A stretch of 64,000 bases of DNA from Propioniciclava sp. MC1595 (GTDB lineage: Bacteria; Actinomycetota; Actinomycetes; Propionibacteriales; Propionibacteriaceae), in assembly GCF_017569205.1 (NCBI RefSeq), contig NZ_CP071870.1, forward strand, positions 1,426,001-1,490,000. The letters run 5' to 3'. Under the pieces are notes generated by a model. That model searched no databases. It was not told where the DNA came from and worked only from the letters and a program-made list of their open reading frames with translations. Every line of letters begins with the position of its first letter. Position 1 is the first letter of the stretch. Below, piece by piece: positions 1 to 9,072 of the stretch. The position numbers were made by a program, and so were the translations under genes.

Positions 1-462
1 TTCCGCGAACGTGCGGCGCCCGGCCAGCGTGTGCGCGGTCATCATGTTGCCGGCGACGATCCCGCCCAGGGCGACGATGGTGATGCCGTTGAACGGCGCG
101 GCCCCGGTGAGGAACACGATGAGCAGCACCGGCAGTACCCCGGCGGCCATCGCGAGCGCGGTCCACGGCCAGCGGTCCCGGACGCCCACCCGCCCGGTCG
201 TCGTCCACACGCCGATGGCGAACATGACCAGCGCGAAGGCCAGCCCGCCCCACCAGGTCTGCACGGCCACGGTCACCACACCGGCGATCAGCGCGAGCTG
301 CACCACAGCGCGCAGGGCCGCGACCACCTGCTCCCGGGCCAGCGGACGGGCCCGGCCCTGGGCGTCCGGGGCCCCGAGCCGGCCCAGCCGGGCCGCCACG
401 ACGCCGAGCGCCACCAACAGCACGAGAGCGACGGCCAGGCCCCACCCGATGGTCACGGTCAT
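1..462 (-). CDS. FetB/YbbM (UPF0014) family permease, N-terminal part
   Basis: A reading frame starts at an ATG at 462 and runs off the left edge of the window, giving about 154 residues with no stop. It opens with a hydrophobic segment, then the stretch ALRAVVQLALIAGV, further hydrophobic segments, and GGIVAGNMMTAHTLAGRR near the clipped end. The charged arm before AALR..VQL and the later G-x2-xGN-M motif are typical of the UPF0014/FetB membrane subunit of iron-export-type ABC transporters. The ATP-binding partner would lie outside the window. It is divergent from dnaG with 55 bp between the starts, so the promoters are probably back to back. Family assignment is from recalled motifs; substrate is not provable here. 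Confidence 0.7.
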   Translation of the reverse strand, partial: MTVTIGWGLAVALVLLVALGVVAARLGRLGAPDAQGRARPLAREQVVAALRAVVQLALIAGVVTVAVQTWWGGLAFALVMFAIGVWTTTGRVGVRDRWPWTALAMAAGVLPVLLIVFLTGAAPFNGITIVALGGIVAGNMMTAHTLAGRRTFAE

Positions 463-517
463 GCGCCTCACCCTACGCCCGAGCCCGGGCGCGGCCCGCG
501 CGGCTAGACTGCGCGCC

Positions 518-2380
518 ATGGCCGGCCTGATCCACCCCGAGGACCTCGAGACGGTCCGCGAGCGGAGCCGGATCGACGACATCGTCAGCTCGTTCGTGAT
601 GCTCAAGCCCGCCGGCGGCGGCGCGCTGGTGGGGCTGTGCCCATTCCACGACGAGAAGACCCCCAGCTTCCGGGTGACGCCCAGCAAGGGCTTCTACTAC
701 TGCTTCGGTTGCGGCGAGGGCGGCGACGTCATCAAGTTCGTCCAGCAGGTCAACAACATGGGCTTCACCGAGGCGGTGGAGTTCCTGGCCGACCGGTGCG
801 GGATCCAGCTGCGCTACACCGAGGGCGACGGCGGTCCGCGGCACGAGCCCGGCCTGCGCATGCGCATCCTGGAGGCCAACCAGGCCGCCGCCGAGTTCTT
901 CGCGGCCCAGCTGACCAGCCCCGACGCGCTGGCCGGGCGCGTGTTCCTCGACCAGCGCGGCTTCACCCGTGAGCACGCCGAGCACTTCGGGATCGGCTAC
1001 GCCCCGCGCGGCGGCCGCGACCTGCTCAACCACCTGACGGCGAAGAAGTTCACTCGTGACGACCTGGTCAAGGCCGGCCTCGTGCGCGAGCAGGGCTGGG
1101 ACTTCTTCCAGGGCCGCCTGCTGTGGCCGATCCGCGACGCCGGTCGATCGACGCTCGGCTTCGGCGCGCGCAAGCTGTACGAGGACGACCGGATGCCGGC
1201 CAAGTACCTCAACACCCCCGAGACGCCGGTCTACAAGAAGTCGCACGTGCTCTACGGCCTCGACCTGGCCCGCAAGAACATCGGCAAGAAGAACCAGGCC
1301 GTCGTCGTCGAGGGCTACACCGACGTCATGGCCTGCCACATTGCCGGCGTCGACACCGCCGTCGCCTCCTGCGGCACCGCGTTCGGCCCCGACCACAGTC
1401 GGATGATCGCCCGCCTAATGACCTCCGACGCCCTCGCAGGCGAGGTCGTGTTCACCTTCGACGGGGACGCCGCCGGGCAAGCCGCCGCGCTCAAGGTCTT
1501 CTCGTCGGACTCCACCTTCTCGTCGCAGACCTACGTCGCCATCGAGCCCACCGGGATGGACCCCTGCGACCTGCGCATCCAGTCCGGGGACGCCGCCGTG
1601 CGCGAGCTCGTCGCCCGCCGGGTGCCGCTGTACCGGTACGTGATGAAGAACACGCTGGGCCAGTTCGACCTCGACCGGGCCGAGGGACGCCTCGGCGCCG
1701 TCCGCGCCGCCGCCCCCCTCGTGGCGTCGGTGCGCGACCGGTCGCTGGTCTCGGAGTACCTGCGCGAGCTCGCCGGCATGGTCGGCATGGACACCGACAC
1801 CGTCCGCGCCGAGGTGCAGCGGGTCAACAACCGCAAGGTTGCGCCCGAGCCGGAGCGCCACCCGCGGCAGGAGGCCACGGCCGAGCCCGCGGCGTCCGGG
1901 CAGGTGGCGATGATGCTGCTGCCCGACGCGGGGGACCGACGGCTGGCCACCGAGCGCGGCCTGCTCAAGCTGGTGGTGCAGCACCCGAGCCTGTTCCCCG
2001 ATGACTGGGGCGGCGTGGTCGCCGACGACTTCCAGCACCCCAGCTACCGGCACGTCTTCGAGGTGGCCGCGGCCGCCGACCGCAGCCAGACGGGCTTCGC
2101 GCAGGCGATCGTGGACGCCATGCCCGACCCGGTGGGGGAGCAGCTCGTCGTCGCCCTCTCGGTCGAGCCGTTGCTGGCCGAGCCGTCGGGCGCCTACGCC
2201 CGCGAGTACGCCGCGCGCCTGCGCCTGGCCCGCGTGGTGCGGGACATCAACGACCTCAAGTCGCGCATGCAGCGCACCAACCCCGTCGAGGAGCAGGCCG
2301 ATTACAACCGGATGTTCGCGCGCCTCCTCGAGCTCGAGACCCAGCGCCGCACCCTCGAGCAGCACGCGGTCGGCTCGTAG
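518..2380 (+). CDS. dnaG: DNA primase DnaG
   Basis: Replicative primase that makes RNA primers at the fork, 620 aa from the ATG at 518. This start is chosen because the protein begins MAGLIHPEDLETVRERSRID, the usual DnaG N-terminus; the longer upstream extension is low-complexity. The CHC2 zinc-binding domain is at about residues 40-75 (CPFHDEKTPSF, then YYCFGCGEGGDV). The catalytic core follows, and the TOPRIM acidic motif VVEGYTDVMA is at about residue 265 with FDGDAAGQAA downstream. The C-terminal third is helical and matches the position of the DnaB-helicase interaction domain. Length is normal for actinobacteria. It is followed by a palindrome and then a sigma-factor gene. Confidence 0.97.
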   Translation: MAGLIHPEDLETVRERSRIDDIVSSFVMLKPAGGGALVGLCPFHDEKTPSFRVTPSKGFYYCFGCGEGGDVIKFVQQVNNMGFTEAVEFLADRCGIQLRYTEGDGGPRHEPGLRMRILEANQAAAEFFAAQLTSPDALAGRVFLDQRGFTREHAEHFGIGYAPRGGRDLLNHLTAKKFTRDDLVKAGLVREQGWDFFQGRLLWPIRDAGRSTLGFGARKLYEDDRMPAKYLNTPETPVYKKSHVLYGLDLARKNIGKKNQAVVVEGYTDVMACHIAGVDTAVASCGTAFGPDHSRMIARLMTSDALAGEVVFTFDGDAAGQAAALKVFSSDSTFSSQTYVAIEPTGMDPCDLRIQSGDAAVRELVARRVPLYRYVMKNTLGQFDLDRAEGRLGAVRAAAPLVASVRDRSLVSEYLRELAGMVGMDTDTVRAEVQRVNNRKVAPEPERHPRQEATAEPAASGQVAMMLLPDAGDRRLATERGLLKLVVQHPSLFPDDWGGVVADDFQHPSYRHVFEVAAAADRSQTGFAQAIVDAMPDPVGEQLVVALSVEPLLAEPSGAYAREYAARLRLARVVRDINDLKSRMQRTNPVEEQADYNRMFARLLELETQRRTLEQHAVGS

Positions 2381-2388
2381 GCAAGGGC

Positions 2389-2412
2389 TCCGGACAATCG
2401 TTGTTGTCCGGA
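2389..2412. terminator. Perfect 9-bp palindrome after dnaG (weak terminator or operator)
   Basis: TCCGGACAA, a 6-nt loop, then TTGTCCGGA. The stem is perfect and starts 9 bases after the dnaG stop. There is no T-run, so it is not a classical intrinsic terminator. It may end dnaG transcription weakly or act as an operator for the sigma-factor gene whose ATG is 65 bases downstream. Confidence 0.45.
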
Positions 2413-2476
2413 TGTTGCAGGCGGAACAACTCCCGGGGGGTCTTGCGGGTACCCCTCGCCCACGAGGCTCGGGTGC

Positions 2477-3334
2477 ATGCCAGACAGCACCCCCACCGTC
2501 GTCGCCGACCTCGACACCCCGCCCACCCACGCCACCGAGAACGACCGCCTGCTGCGCCTCATCGAGGCCGGGACGATCGCCGAGGCCGCCCTCCGCGGCT
2601 GGTTCACCGGGTCACGCGCAGCGACCACCGCCGAGCTCGACACCCTCGCCGCGGACGGCCGGCGCGCCCGGGCGCAGTTCGCCGAACTGAACGCGCCGCT
2701 GGTCACCTGGGTGGCGCGGCCCATCGCCCGGTCCACCGGCCACGACCTGGACGAGCTGGTCCAGGAGGGGGCGATCGGACTCCTGGAGGCGATCGACCGC
2801 TTCGACCCCACCCGGTCGCGGTTCGCGACCTATGCCGTCCCGCGCATCCGCATGCGGGTGTGGGACGCGGCGGTCACCTCGCTCGGCAGCCTCGGGATGT
2901 CCCCGCGGCGGGCCCGCGAGTGGCGGCGAGCCCGCGCCGCCTCGGCCCGGCTCACCATGACGCTGGCGCGGCGACCACTCGCCGAGGAGGTCGCCGGCGA
3001 GCTGGGGGAGAGCGTCTCGGTGGTCCGGACGCTGCTTGCCTTCGCGCCGCCCGTCACCCTCGCCCCGGACGCCGCGGGCTGGCGCCTGCTGGCCGCCGAG
3101 GCCGAGCCCGAGGCGTCCGACGGGGTGGACCGAGCCGCCGTGAGACGGCTGTTGCGGCGGCTCGTCGACACGGACCGGTGGATCGTCAGCCAGCTCTACG
3201 GTCTGGACGGGCCCGCCCGGTCGCACGCCGAGGTGGCCGGTGACCTGGGTTGCAGCCCGTCGACGGTCCGGCGGCGGGAGCGACAGGCGCTGGAACTGCT
3301 CCGGGCGGGCACGGACGACCTGCTGGCCGCGTGA
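2477..3334 (+). CDS. Sigma-70 family RNA polymerase sigma factor
   Basis: A 285-residue sigma factor. Region 2 is clear at about residues 95-130 (DLDELVQEGAIGLLEAIDRF followed by FATYAVPRIRMRV), the core-binding and -10-recognition helices. A degenerate region 3 follows (ARRPLAEEVAGELGES), and region 4 is at the C-terminus (ARSHAEVAGDLGCSPSTVRRRERQALELLR), a helix-turn-helix for the -35 element. Region 1.1 is absent and the spacing suits a group 3-type alternative factor rather than the housekeeping sigma. No anti-sigma gene is adjacent. The gene next to dnaG in this position recalls the rpoD-dnaG macro-operon, but this protein is too short to be RpoD. Confidence 0.85.
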   Translation: MPDSTPTVVADLDTPPTHATENDRLLRLIEAGTIAEAALRGWFTGSRAATTAELDTLAADGRRARAQFAELNAPLVTWVARPIARSTGHDLDELVQEGAIGLLEAIDRFDPTRSRFATYAVPRIRMRVWDAAVTSLGSLGMSPRRAREWRRARAASARLTMTLARRPLAEEVAGELGESVSVVRTLLAFAPPVTLAPDAAGWRLLAAEAEPEASDGVDRAAVRRLLRRLVDTDRWIVSQLYGLDGPARSHAEVAGDLGCSPSTVRRRERQALELLRAGTDDLLAA

Positions 3335-3344
3335 GCCGGGCACA

Positions 3345-3860
3345 ATGGGGGCCGTGAAGCTCTTCTCGCGCAATGCCCTGCCCGACGACCTGGCGGCCAA
3401 GGTGTCCGGGTTCCTGGGCCAGCGACCCCGCGTCCTGGCCTGGGGCCGCACCGAGGACGGAGGCCTCGTCGGCCTCCGCGACCGGCTGCTCCGGGTGTTC
3501 GGGGACGAGGTGGTCGAGCTCGGCTGGCACGACATCCTGCGCGGAGGGTGGGACGGCGAGAACCAGTCCATGCGCTGGGTGCAGATGTCGACCGGGGAGA
3601 CGACCCGTGTCGAGCTGGTCGAGCCGGGGTCCTTCCCCGAGGTGTTCAAGGAGCGCGTCGAGGCGACCTTCCTGTTCCAGACGGCGATCCACCCCAAGCC
3701 CGGCAAGACCATCACCATCAGCGCGCGACGCAACCTGATGGACGAGGGAGCCCGCGTGCTGTGGACCGCCCACCCCGCCCCCGGGGTGAAGATGGACGAG
3801 GAGACAGTCGCGTTCACCGAGGCCGAGCTGGGGCGACTGCGCGCGGAGTACGACTTCTGA
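3345..3860 (+). CDS. Conserved hypothetical protein, 171 aa
   Basis: Starts at ATG 3345 (MGAVKLFSRNALPDDLAAKV) or the in-frame GTG at 3354, 11 to 20 bases after the sigma-factor stop. It is a soluble protein with no signal peptide or membrane segment. It contains WGRTEDGGLVGLRDRLL, a beta-rich middle and a C-terminal FTEAELGRLRAEYDF helix. It resembles small conserved actinobacterial proteins of unknown function that often sit beside tRNA-Asn; no catalytic motif can be seen. Possibly co-transcribed with the sigma factor. Confidence 0.75.
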   Translation: MGAVKLFSRNALPDDLAAKVSGFLGQRPRVLAWGRTEDGGLVGLRDRLLRVFGDEVVELGWHDILRGGWDGENQSMRWVQMSTGETTRVELVEPGSFPEVFKERVEATFLFQTAIHPKPGKTITISARRNLMDEGARVLWTAHPAPGVKMDEETVAFTEAELGRLRAEYDF

Positions 3861-3901
3861 GGCTGCTGGCGCGCCGGGCGTCCGAGGGAGATGGGCCAAC
3901 T

Positions 3902-3929
3902 TTGCGTTCATCTGCCCGGCTGGTAGTGT
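3902..3929 (+). promoter_or_regulatory. Candidate promoter for tRNA-Asn
   Basis: TTGCGT at 3902-3907 and TAGTGT at 3924-3929 with a 16-bp spacer, ending 20 bases before the mature tRNA start. The match to the actinobacterial housekeeping consensus is moderate and the position is right for a stable-RNA promoter. Confidence 0.45.
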
Positions 3930-3948
3930 TCCTTCTCGCGCACAGCGG

Positions 3949-4024
3949 TCCCCTGTAGCTCAATTGGCAGAGCATCTGACTGTTAATCAGAGGGTTACTG
4001 GTTCGAGTCCAGTCGGGGGAGCCA
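3949..4024 (+). tRNA. tRNA-Asn (anticodon GTT), CCA encoded
   Basis: The acceptor stem TCCCCTG pairs with CGGGGGA. The D arm is present, the anticodon loop reads CTGTTAA with anticodon GTT, the T arm carries GGTTCGAGTCC, the discriminator is G and CCA is encoded at 4022-4024. Its 3' half is the attachment site of the island that follows, and the gene remains intact at this junction. Confidence 0.95.
3987..4018 (+). repeat. Island attachment repeat inside tRNA-Asn (attL)
   Basis: This 32-bp segment, from the base after the anticodon stem region through the T arm into the acceptor stem, is identical to 38040-38071. Flanking bases differ on both sides (a versus g on the left, g versus c on the right). 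It is a classical tRNA-borne core site for a tyrosine recombinase. Confidence 0.9.
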
Positions 4025-4080
4025 ACACTCCTAGTCACGGCCCTGTTGATCGTTCCGAATGGCTGGCTGAAACCGCCAGA

Positions 4081-4101
4081 TTACCCAGTTTGTTACCCAG
4101 T
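4081..4101. repeat. Short direct repeat, possible integrase arm sites
   Basis: TTACCCAGT occurs at 4081-4089 and again at 4093-4101, a 12-bp period, between the attachment site and the integrase stop. Tyrosine recombinases often bind short spaced direct repeats beside the core site, so these are candidate arm sites. Function is inferred from position only. Confidence 0.35.
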
Positions 4102-4197
4102 AACGATTTTCGGCGACATCTAGAACCTTCTTGGGGACACCCGTGGACACCCGCCGCACGGGGCGATCCCGAGCCCTCAGCCGGACTCGACTCCCGG

Positions 4198-5466
4198 TCA
4201 CAACACGGCCGCCAGATCCGACTTGTCACCTTCCAGGTCGCGTCCGAGGTAGACGCTCATGGTCATGGTCGGGTCGGCGTGCCCGAGCTGGTCGGCGATG
4301 GACGCCAGTGGGATGCCGGCCTCGTGGAGCAGGGTGGCAACCGTGCGACGGAAGGTGTGGGGGATCGCCCAGGGGAAGCCTGCGTCGTCGAGGACCTGGC
4401 GGACCCAGTGGGCGAGATTGGTGGCGTCGATCGCCACGTTGGACCCTGGGTAGGCGAGTTGGCCGTCGGACAGTTCCACCTCGAGAGGGCGGCCCATCGA
4501 GAACACGTAGGGAGTGTTGTACTCCCAGGTCGCCATGAAGCGGCGACGGCGGAGCAGCCGATCGGCGAGCCAGTCGGGCAGGTTGTTCATCCGGTCCGAC
4601 CCAGTGGTCTTGGTGCCTCGGACTCGCACCCGTTGCTTGGTGAGGTCCACATCGTCCCACGTAACCATTCGAGCCTCGCCGATGCGGCATCCGGTGCCGG
4701 CCATGAACGCCATCAGGTCGGCGGTGAGCTGCCACTTGCGAATGGAGCGTGGGTTGGTCGCCTGTTCCACCTTGCGATCTGCCACGTGGAGGACCGTGTC
4801 CCGTTCGGCACGGGTGAAGGCGCGACTGCGGTCGCGCCCTGTGTCCGTGGGAGTCGCCGAAGCAACGGCCCCGATCGCGTGGGCGACGTTCACCTTGATC
4901 ACCCCCCGGCGTAGGCACAGTTTCAGGATGCTCGCCAGTACCGTCCGGCAAGTCTTGGCAGTCGTTGTGCCCTTGCGATCGGCGATCCCCTGCAGGAACA
5001 GAATCAGGCGCTGGGGGTCGTTGACCTGAGCGATCGTGCGTCCGCGCAACGGTGACCCTGGCGCATCGATGTACCGTTCGTAGGTCCCTCTGTAGAGGCG
5101 CAGCGTCTGCTGGGACAACCCCCCGCGCGATGCGCGGGCCTCAGGGCGCTTGATCCACTCAAGCCAAGCAGCCCCCGCCTCCGTGAATGGAGATGTTGAG
5201 GTGAGCATGTCCTCGCCGTCGGCGGAGTCTTGGATCACCAGTTCCTTGAGGGCTTCCTGCACTGCTGTGATCGCTGCCCGTTGGGTCTTGGCCCAGCGGG
5301 TCACCTCTCGTAGGCGCCCGTCTAGGGTGCGCTGGTAGCACCGGGCCCGCCATACGGTTGCCTGGCGACGGTTCTCCACCCGCGATCGCTTTCCATTCGA
5401 GTCGATGCGGTAAGGGAAGGCCTCGATCGGGGAGTGCTCGCCCGGCTCCATGCGTGGCCGTGGCAT
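4198..5466 (-). CDS. int: Tyrosine recombinase/integrase of the island
   Basis: A 422-residue site-specific recombinase that would integrate and excise the island at tRNA-Asn. An N-terminal SAM-like core-binding domain lies at about residues 95-190. The catalytic domain shows the first Arg in GTGCRIGEAR, then HTFRRTVATLLHEAG (H-x-x-R) and LGHADPTMTMSVYLGR with the nucleophilic Tyr near the C-terminus. All key residues are present and the length is typical of actinobacterial element integrases. It reads toward the tRNA and ends 174 bp from it, the usual orientation for tRNA-targeting integrases. The HTH gene lies just upstream on the same strand. Confidence 0.93.
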   Translation of the reverse strand: MPRPRMEPGEHSPIEAFPYRIDSNGKRSRVENRRQATVWRARCYQRTLDGRLREVTRWAKTQRAAITAVQEALKELVIQDSADGEDMLTSTSPFTEAGAAWLEWIKRPEARASRGGLSQQTLRLYRGTYERYIDAPGSPLRGRTIAQVNDPQRLILFLQGIADRKGTTTAKTCRTVLASILKLCLRRGVIKVNVAHAIGAVASATPTDTGRDRSRAFTRAERDTVLHVADRKVEQATNPRSIRKWQLTADLMAFMAGTGCRIGEARMVTWDDVDLTKQRVRVRGTKTTGSDRMNNLPDWLADRLLRRRRFMATWEYNTPYVFSMGRPLEVELSDGQLAYPGSNVAIDATNLAHWVRQVLDDAGFPWAIPHTFRRTVATLLHEAGIPLASIADQLGHADPTMTMSVYLGRDLEGDKSDLAAVL

Positions 5467-5507
5467 GACTCACACGTCCCTGGTGCGCTGGTTCGCCATG
5501 ACATCCC

Positions 5508-5687
5508 TCAAACTGGGTTGACCGCGCACATCAGACGGTCCACCTCCTGGGGTTCGACGCGGATGAGCCGGGGGCCGTAACGGAAGGCGGGCAGCCGACC
5601 GCTGGCGACCCACCGGCGCAGGGTCTTGACGGTGATGCCGGTCCGCTCGGCGGCTTGGGCGAGGGTCTCATAGGTCTTGGGGTACAT
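5508..5687 (-). CDS. Excisionase-like helix-turn-helix protein, 59 aa
   Basis: From the ATG at 5687, preceded by an AGGAGA ribosome-binding site, the product reads MYPKTYETLAQAAERTGITV then KTLRRWVASGRLPAFRYGPR. This is the winged MerR-like fold shared by excisionases and small mobile-element DNA-binding proteins. It lies 41 bp upstream of the integrase on the same strand, the normal place for a recombination directionality factor. It could instead be a small repressor. Confidence 0.75.
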   Translation of the reverse strand: MYPKTYETLAQAAERTGITVKTLRRWVASGRLPAFRYGPRLIRVEPQEVDRLMCAVNPV

Positions 5688-5826
5688 GGATGTCTCCTCT
5701 CGGTACCCCACAAGTGGTGTGGCAGCGCTTGGCGGACATCGCATTGTTTGACGGGAGGGGTGTCGACAACGCTCGAATATGAGGCCGATCCGACGCTCGA
5801 AAACGAGGCCACCGGTTCGTCGAGTC

Positions 5827-5996
5827 CTAGTCTGCCGCGTCTTGGGTTCTGATGCTGGGCAGGGTGTCGATCCCGCGGTTGCGTAGCCGGTAGCTGGCGC
5901 CCTTCAGGGTGAGGACGTCGGCGTGGTGGACGACCCTGTCGATCATCGCGGCGGCGACGGCCTGGTCGCCGAATACGCCGCCCCAGCCGCTGAAGG
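5827..5996 (-). pseudogene. IS21 istB C-terminal fragment
   Basis: The last ~57 residues of an IstB-type IS21 helper ATPase: FSGWGGVFGDQAVAAAMIDR, then VVHHADVLTLKG and SYRLRNRG, ending at a stop at 5827. The upstream part has been replaced by the left end of the IS256 copy at 5997. It may belong to the same element as the istA remnant at 29302-30411, which is on the same strand and in the expected order. Confidence 0.75.
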
Positions 5997-6795
5997 GAGC
6001 AATGATCAGAACCTGTGGATGGTCTTCGGCGGGGTGACGTGAAGGAGCGCACCTCCCCGTGGATGATCTGAAGTCCGAGTAGCTCTGATCAGGACCGGCG
6101 TTGACGCGCTGGTTCGGGAAGGTACGCCCATGCTTACGGTAGTCCACGACGAGAACGAGTCCAACGAGCACGCCCCGGCCGCGGTGGGTGGGTCGATGCT
6201 GGACGAGTTGGCCCGGGAGGGTGCCCGGCGGATGCTGGCTGCGGCGTTGCAGGCTGAGGTCGCCGCCTACATCGAGCAGTGCGCCGACGAGCTCGACGCC
6301 GACGGCCGGCGGCTGGTGGTCCGCAACGGCTACCACCAGCCGCGGGAGGTGGCCACTGCCGCGGGTGCGGTACCGGTCCGGGCGCCGCGGGTCAACGACA
6401 AGCGCGTCGATGAGGCCACGGGTGAGCGGCGGCGGTTCTCGTCGGCGATCCTGCCGGCGTGGGCGCGGAAGTCGCCGCAGGTGGCCGACGTGCTGCCCTT
6501 GTTGTACCTGCACGGGTTGTCCAGCGGGGACTTCGTGGCCGCCCTGGAGCAGTTCTGCGGGTCGGCGGCGGGGTTGTCGGCGGCGACGATCACCCGGCTC
6601 ACCCGGCAGTGGCAAGACGAGGCCCGCGCGTTCCACGACCGGTCGCTGGCGGGGGTCGATTATGTGTACCTGTGGGTGGACGGCATCCACCTGAAGGTGC
6701 GGCTGGAGGCCGATAAGGTGTGCCTGCTGGTGATGATCGGGGTCCGTGCCGATGGCAGCAAGGAACTCGTCGCGCTCGCCGACGGGTACCGCGAG

Positions 6796-8278
6796 GAGCC
6801 TGTCAAGTTGTCTGTGTGTGAGTGGGTCGGTTCACTTTCAGTTGATGTGGTTGTCGAGTCGGTCGGGGAAGGCGATGAGGAGGGCGCCGAGGGCAGCCTT
6901 CCAGCCTTGGGTGGTGGCGCCTTCTACGAGGTAGCCCGGTGCGGTGCGGGGCTCTCCCTTGGGTTTGCCGGCCTCCTTGGCTCGGGCGCGGGCCCGCTTG
7001 TCCTCGATGTCGCGGATCGCCAGCCACAACAGCTTGACCACGGAGTCGTCGTTGGGGAAATGGCCGCGGTTCTTGATGATCTTGCGTAGCTGGTAATTCA
7101 GCGACTCGATCGCATTCGTCGTGTAGATGATCCGTCTCACTTCGGGTGGGAATTCCAGGAACGGGATGAAGCGTTCCCACGCGTTCTCCCATGTCGCGAC
7201 GGTCGCGGGATACTTCTTGCCCAAATCACTGGCAGCGAACTCGAGCAGGGCGGTCTCGGCGGCCTCCACGGTCGGTGCGGTGTAGACCGGCCGCAGCGCC
7301 GCGGCGACCCGCCTGCGGTCGGTGTAGGACACGAACCGCATCGACGCGCGGATCAGGTGCACCGTGCACGTCTGCACGATCGCGCGCGGCCAGGTGGCTT
7401 CGATGGCCTCGGGGAACCCGGTCAGCCCATCGCAACACACGATCAGGGTGTCGGTGATGCCGCGGTTACGGAGCTCGGCCAGCACGCCGGCCCAGAACTT
7501 CGCGCCCTCGCTGGTCTGAACCCAGATCCCGAGTACGTGTTTCACTCCGTCCAGGTCGATACCGACCGCGATGTGGGCGGCCTTGTTGCGGACCTGGTGG
7601 CTGTCGCGGACCTTGACCACCAGCGCGTCGAGGTAGATGACCGGATAGACCGGGTCCAACGGCCGGGACTGCCACGCCTTGACCTCGTCGAGGACCGCGT
7701 CGGTGATCTTGCTGATCGTCTCGTGCGACAGCTCGGTGCCGATCGTGCGCGCGAGGTGGGCCTGGATGTCACGGATCGTCATCCCGCCCGCGTACAGGCT
7801 GATGATCATGTCAGCCAGCCCGCCGACCTGCCGTTCGCCCTTGGGCACCAGCCGGGGCTCGAAGGTCGAGTGCCGGTCCCGCGGAATGTCCAACGGTATC
7901 GACCCGACCTCGGAATGCACCGTCTTCGGGGTCGTCCCATTCCGGGAATTCGGCAACACCCGACCCGCCGGGTCGCCTTTCCGGTAACCCAGATGCGAGG
8001 TCAACTCGGCGCCCAACCCACGCTCGAGAACGGCCTTGATCATTTCCGGGATGAAACCGCCATCCCCGGTCAGCTGCAGGTCGCCGTCGTCGATCCGGCC
8101 CATCAAGTCGTCCAGCAGGCCGGCGTCCAACATGTCCTGGATCGCCTCCCGCGCCGACGGGCGAGCACCCTCCAGCGGCCCGAACGGCCCCGACACAGTC
8201 TCGTCGTTCGTCGTCATCGTCACAGTCTCTACTCCCTTGAGTCAGGGACCCCTCCCACACAGACCATCTGACACCCCC
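6796..8278. mobile_element. IS256-family element nested inside IS256 copy 1
   Basis: 1483 bp flanked by an 8-bp target duplication ACCGCGAG (6788-6795 and 8279-8286). Ends are imperfect inverted repeats sharing TGTCA and GTCTGTGTG. It belongs to a different IS256 subgroup from the host copy. Confidence 0.9.
6838..8223 (-). CDS. IS256-family transposase of the nested element
   Basis: A 461-residue mutator-type DDE transposase. The catalytic Asp lies in VIYLDALVVKVRD, the second in VCCDGLTGFPEAI with the conserved C/H pair in QTCTVHLIR, and the Glu in TTNAIESLNYQLRKI. All are present and the frame is open over normal length, so it may be active. The start MTMTTNDETVSGPFG is 55 bp inside the element's right end. 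It reads opposite to the host transposase it interrupts. Confidence 0.93.
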   Translation of the reverse strand: MTMTTNDETVSGPFGPLEGARPSAREAIQDMLDAGLLDDLMGRIDDGDLQLTGDGGFIPEMIKAVLERGLGAELTSHLGYRKGDPAGRVLPNSRNGTTPKTVHSEVGSIPLDIPRDRHSTFEPRLVPKGERQVGGLADMIISLYAGGMTIRDIQAHLARTIGTELSHETISKITDAVLDEVKAWQSRPLDPVYPVIYLDALVVKVRDSHQVRNKAAHIAVGIDLDGVKHVLGIWVQTSEGAKFWAGVLAELRNRGITDTLIVCCDGLTGFPEAIEATWPRAIVQTCTVHLIRASMRFVSYTDRRRVAAALRPVYTAPTVEAAETALLEFAASDLGKKYPATVATWENAWERFIPFLEFPPEVRRIIYTTNAIESLNYQLRKIIKNRGHFPNDDSVVKLLWLAIRDIEDKRARARAKEAGKPKGEPRTAPGYLVEGATTQGWKAALGALLIAFPDRLDNHIN

Positions 8279-9072
8279 ACCGCGAGTCGGCTGAGTCGTG
8301 GGCCGACCTGCTGCGGGACTGCAAGCGCCGCGGCATGCAGGCCCCGGTCCTGGCGGTCGGGGACGGCGCGCTGGGCTTCTGGAAGGCGCTCCATGACGTG
8401 TTCCCCCAGACACGGGAGCAGCGGTGTTGGTTCCACAAGCTCGGCAACGTGCTGGCCGCCCTGCCGAAGTCGGCCCACCCCGCCGCGAAGAAGGCGCTCG
8501 CCGAGATCTATGCCGCCGAGGATGTCGACCATGCCCGGGCCGCCGCCAAGGCGTTCGCCGCCGAGTACGGCGTCAAGTGGCCCAAAGCCGCCGCGAAGAT
8601 CACCGACGACCTCGACGTGCTGCTCGCGTTCTTCGAGTTCCCCGCCGAGCACTGGGTCCACCTGCGGACGACCAATCCGATCGAGTCGACGTTCGCGACC
8701 CTTCGGCTCCGACAGCGGGTCACCAAGGGACCCGGGTCCCGGGCGGCGGGGATCGCGATGGCGTTCAAGCTGCTCGAGTCGGCCCAGGCCCGCTGGCGAG
8801 CGGTGAACGCTCCCCATCTGGTCGCCCTCGTCCGCGCCGGCGCCCGCTTCAAGAAGGGCAGACTCGTCGAACGACCCGCCGAATCAGCAACCGACGAGCA
8901 AGCCGCCTGACACGCCCATCCACAGGTCTTGACGATTCCTCGAGCCACCGCAGCAGGGTTCCGTCGACGCCACCGCTTCATCACCACCGCACGTGTCTTG
9001 CGTCAGGGATCGTGTCGCATTTCGGGGTTTGAATCAGACCACACTGTGGGGGTCTGGCTGACCCGAGAGTGA

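Larger units (their letters stand above)
6130..8910 (+). pseudogene. IS256-family transposase, split by a nested IS
   Basis: The N-terminal part is 6130-6795 and the C-terminal part 8287-8910; together they give 1290 nt, 429 residues, the same length as the transposase of copies 2 and 3. The first half holds the first catalytic Asp (VYLWVDGIHLKV). The second holds AVGDGALGF with the second Asp and NPIESTFATLRLRQR with the Glu. The protein is clearly related to copies 2 and 3 but has many substitutions, so this is an older or separate lineage. Broken as it stands. Confidence 0.9.
5997..8941. mobile_element. IS256-family copy 1, interrupted by another IS256-family element
   Basis: The ends are imperfect inverted repeats, GAGCAATGATCAGAACCTGT on the left and GAGGAATCGTCAAGACCTGT (reverse complement) on the right. 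Removing the nested 1483-bp element and one 8-bp duplication leaves 1454 bp, exactly the length of copies 2 (12458-13911) and 3 (20284-21737). No clear target duplication flanks it. Confidence 0.88.
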
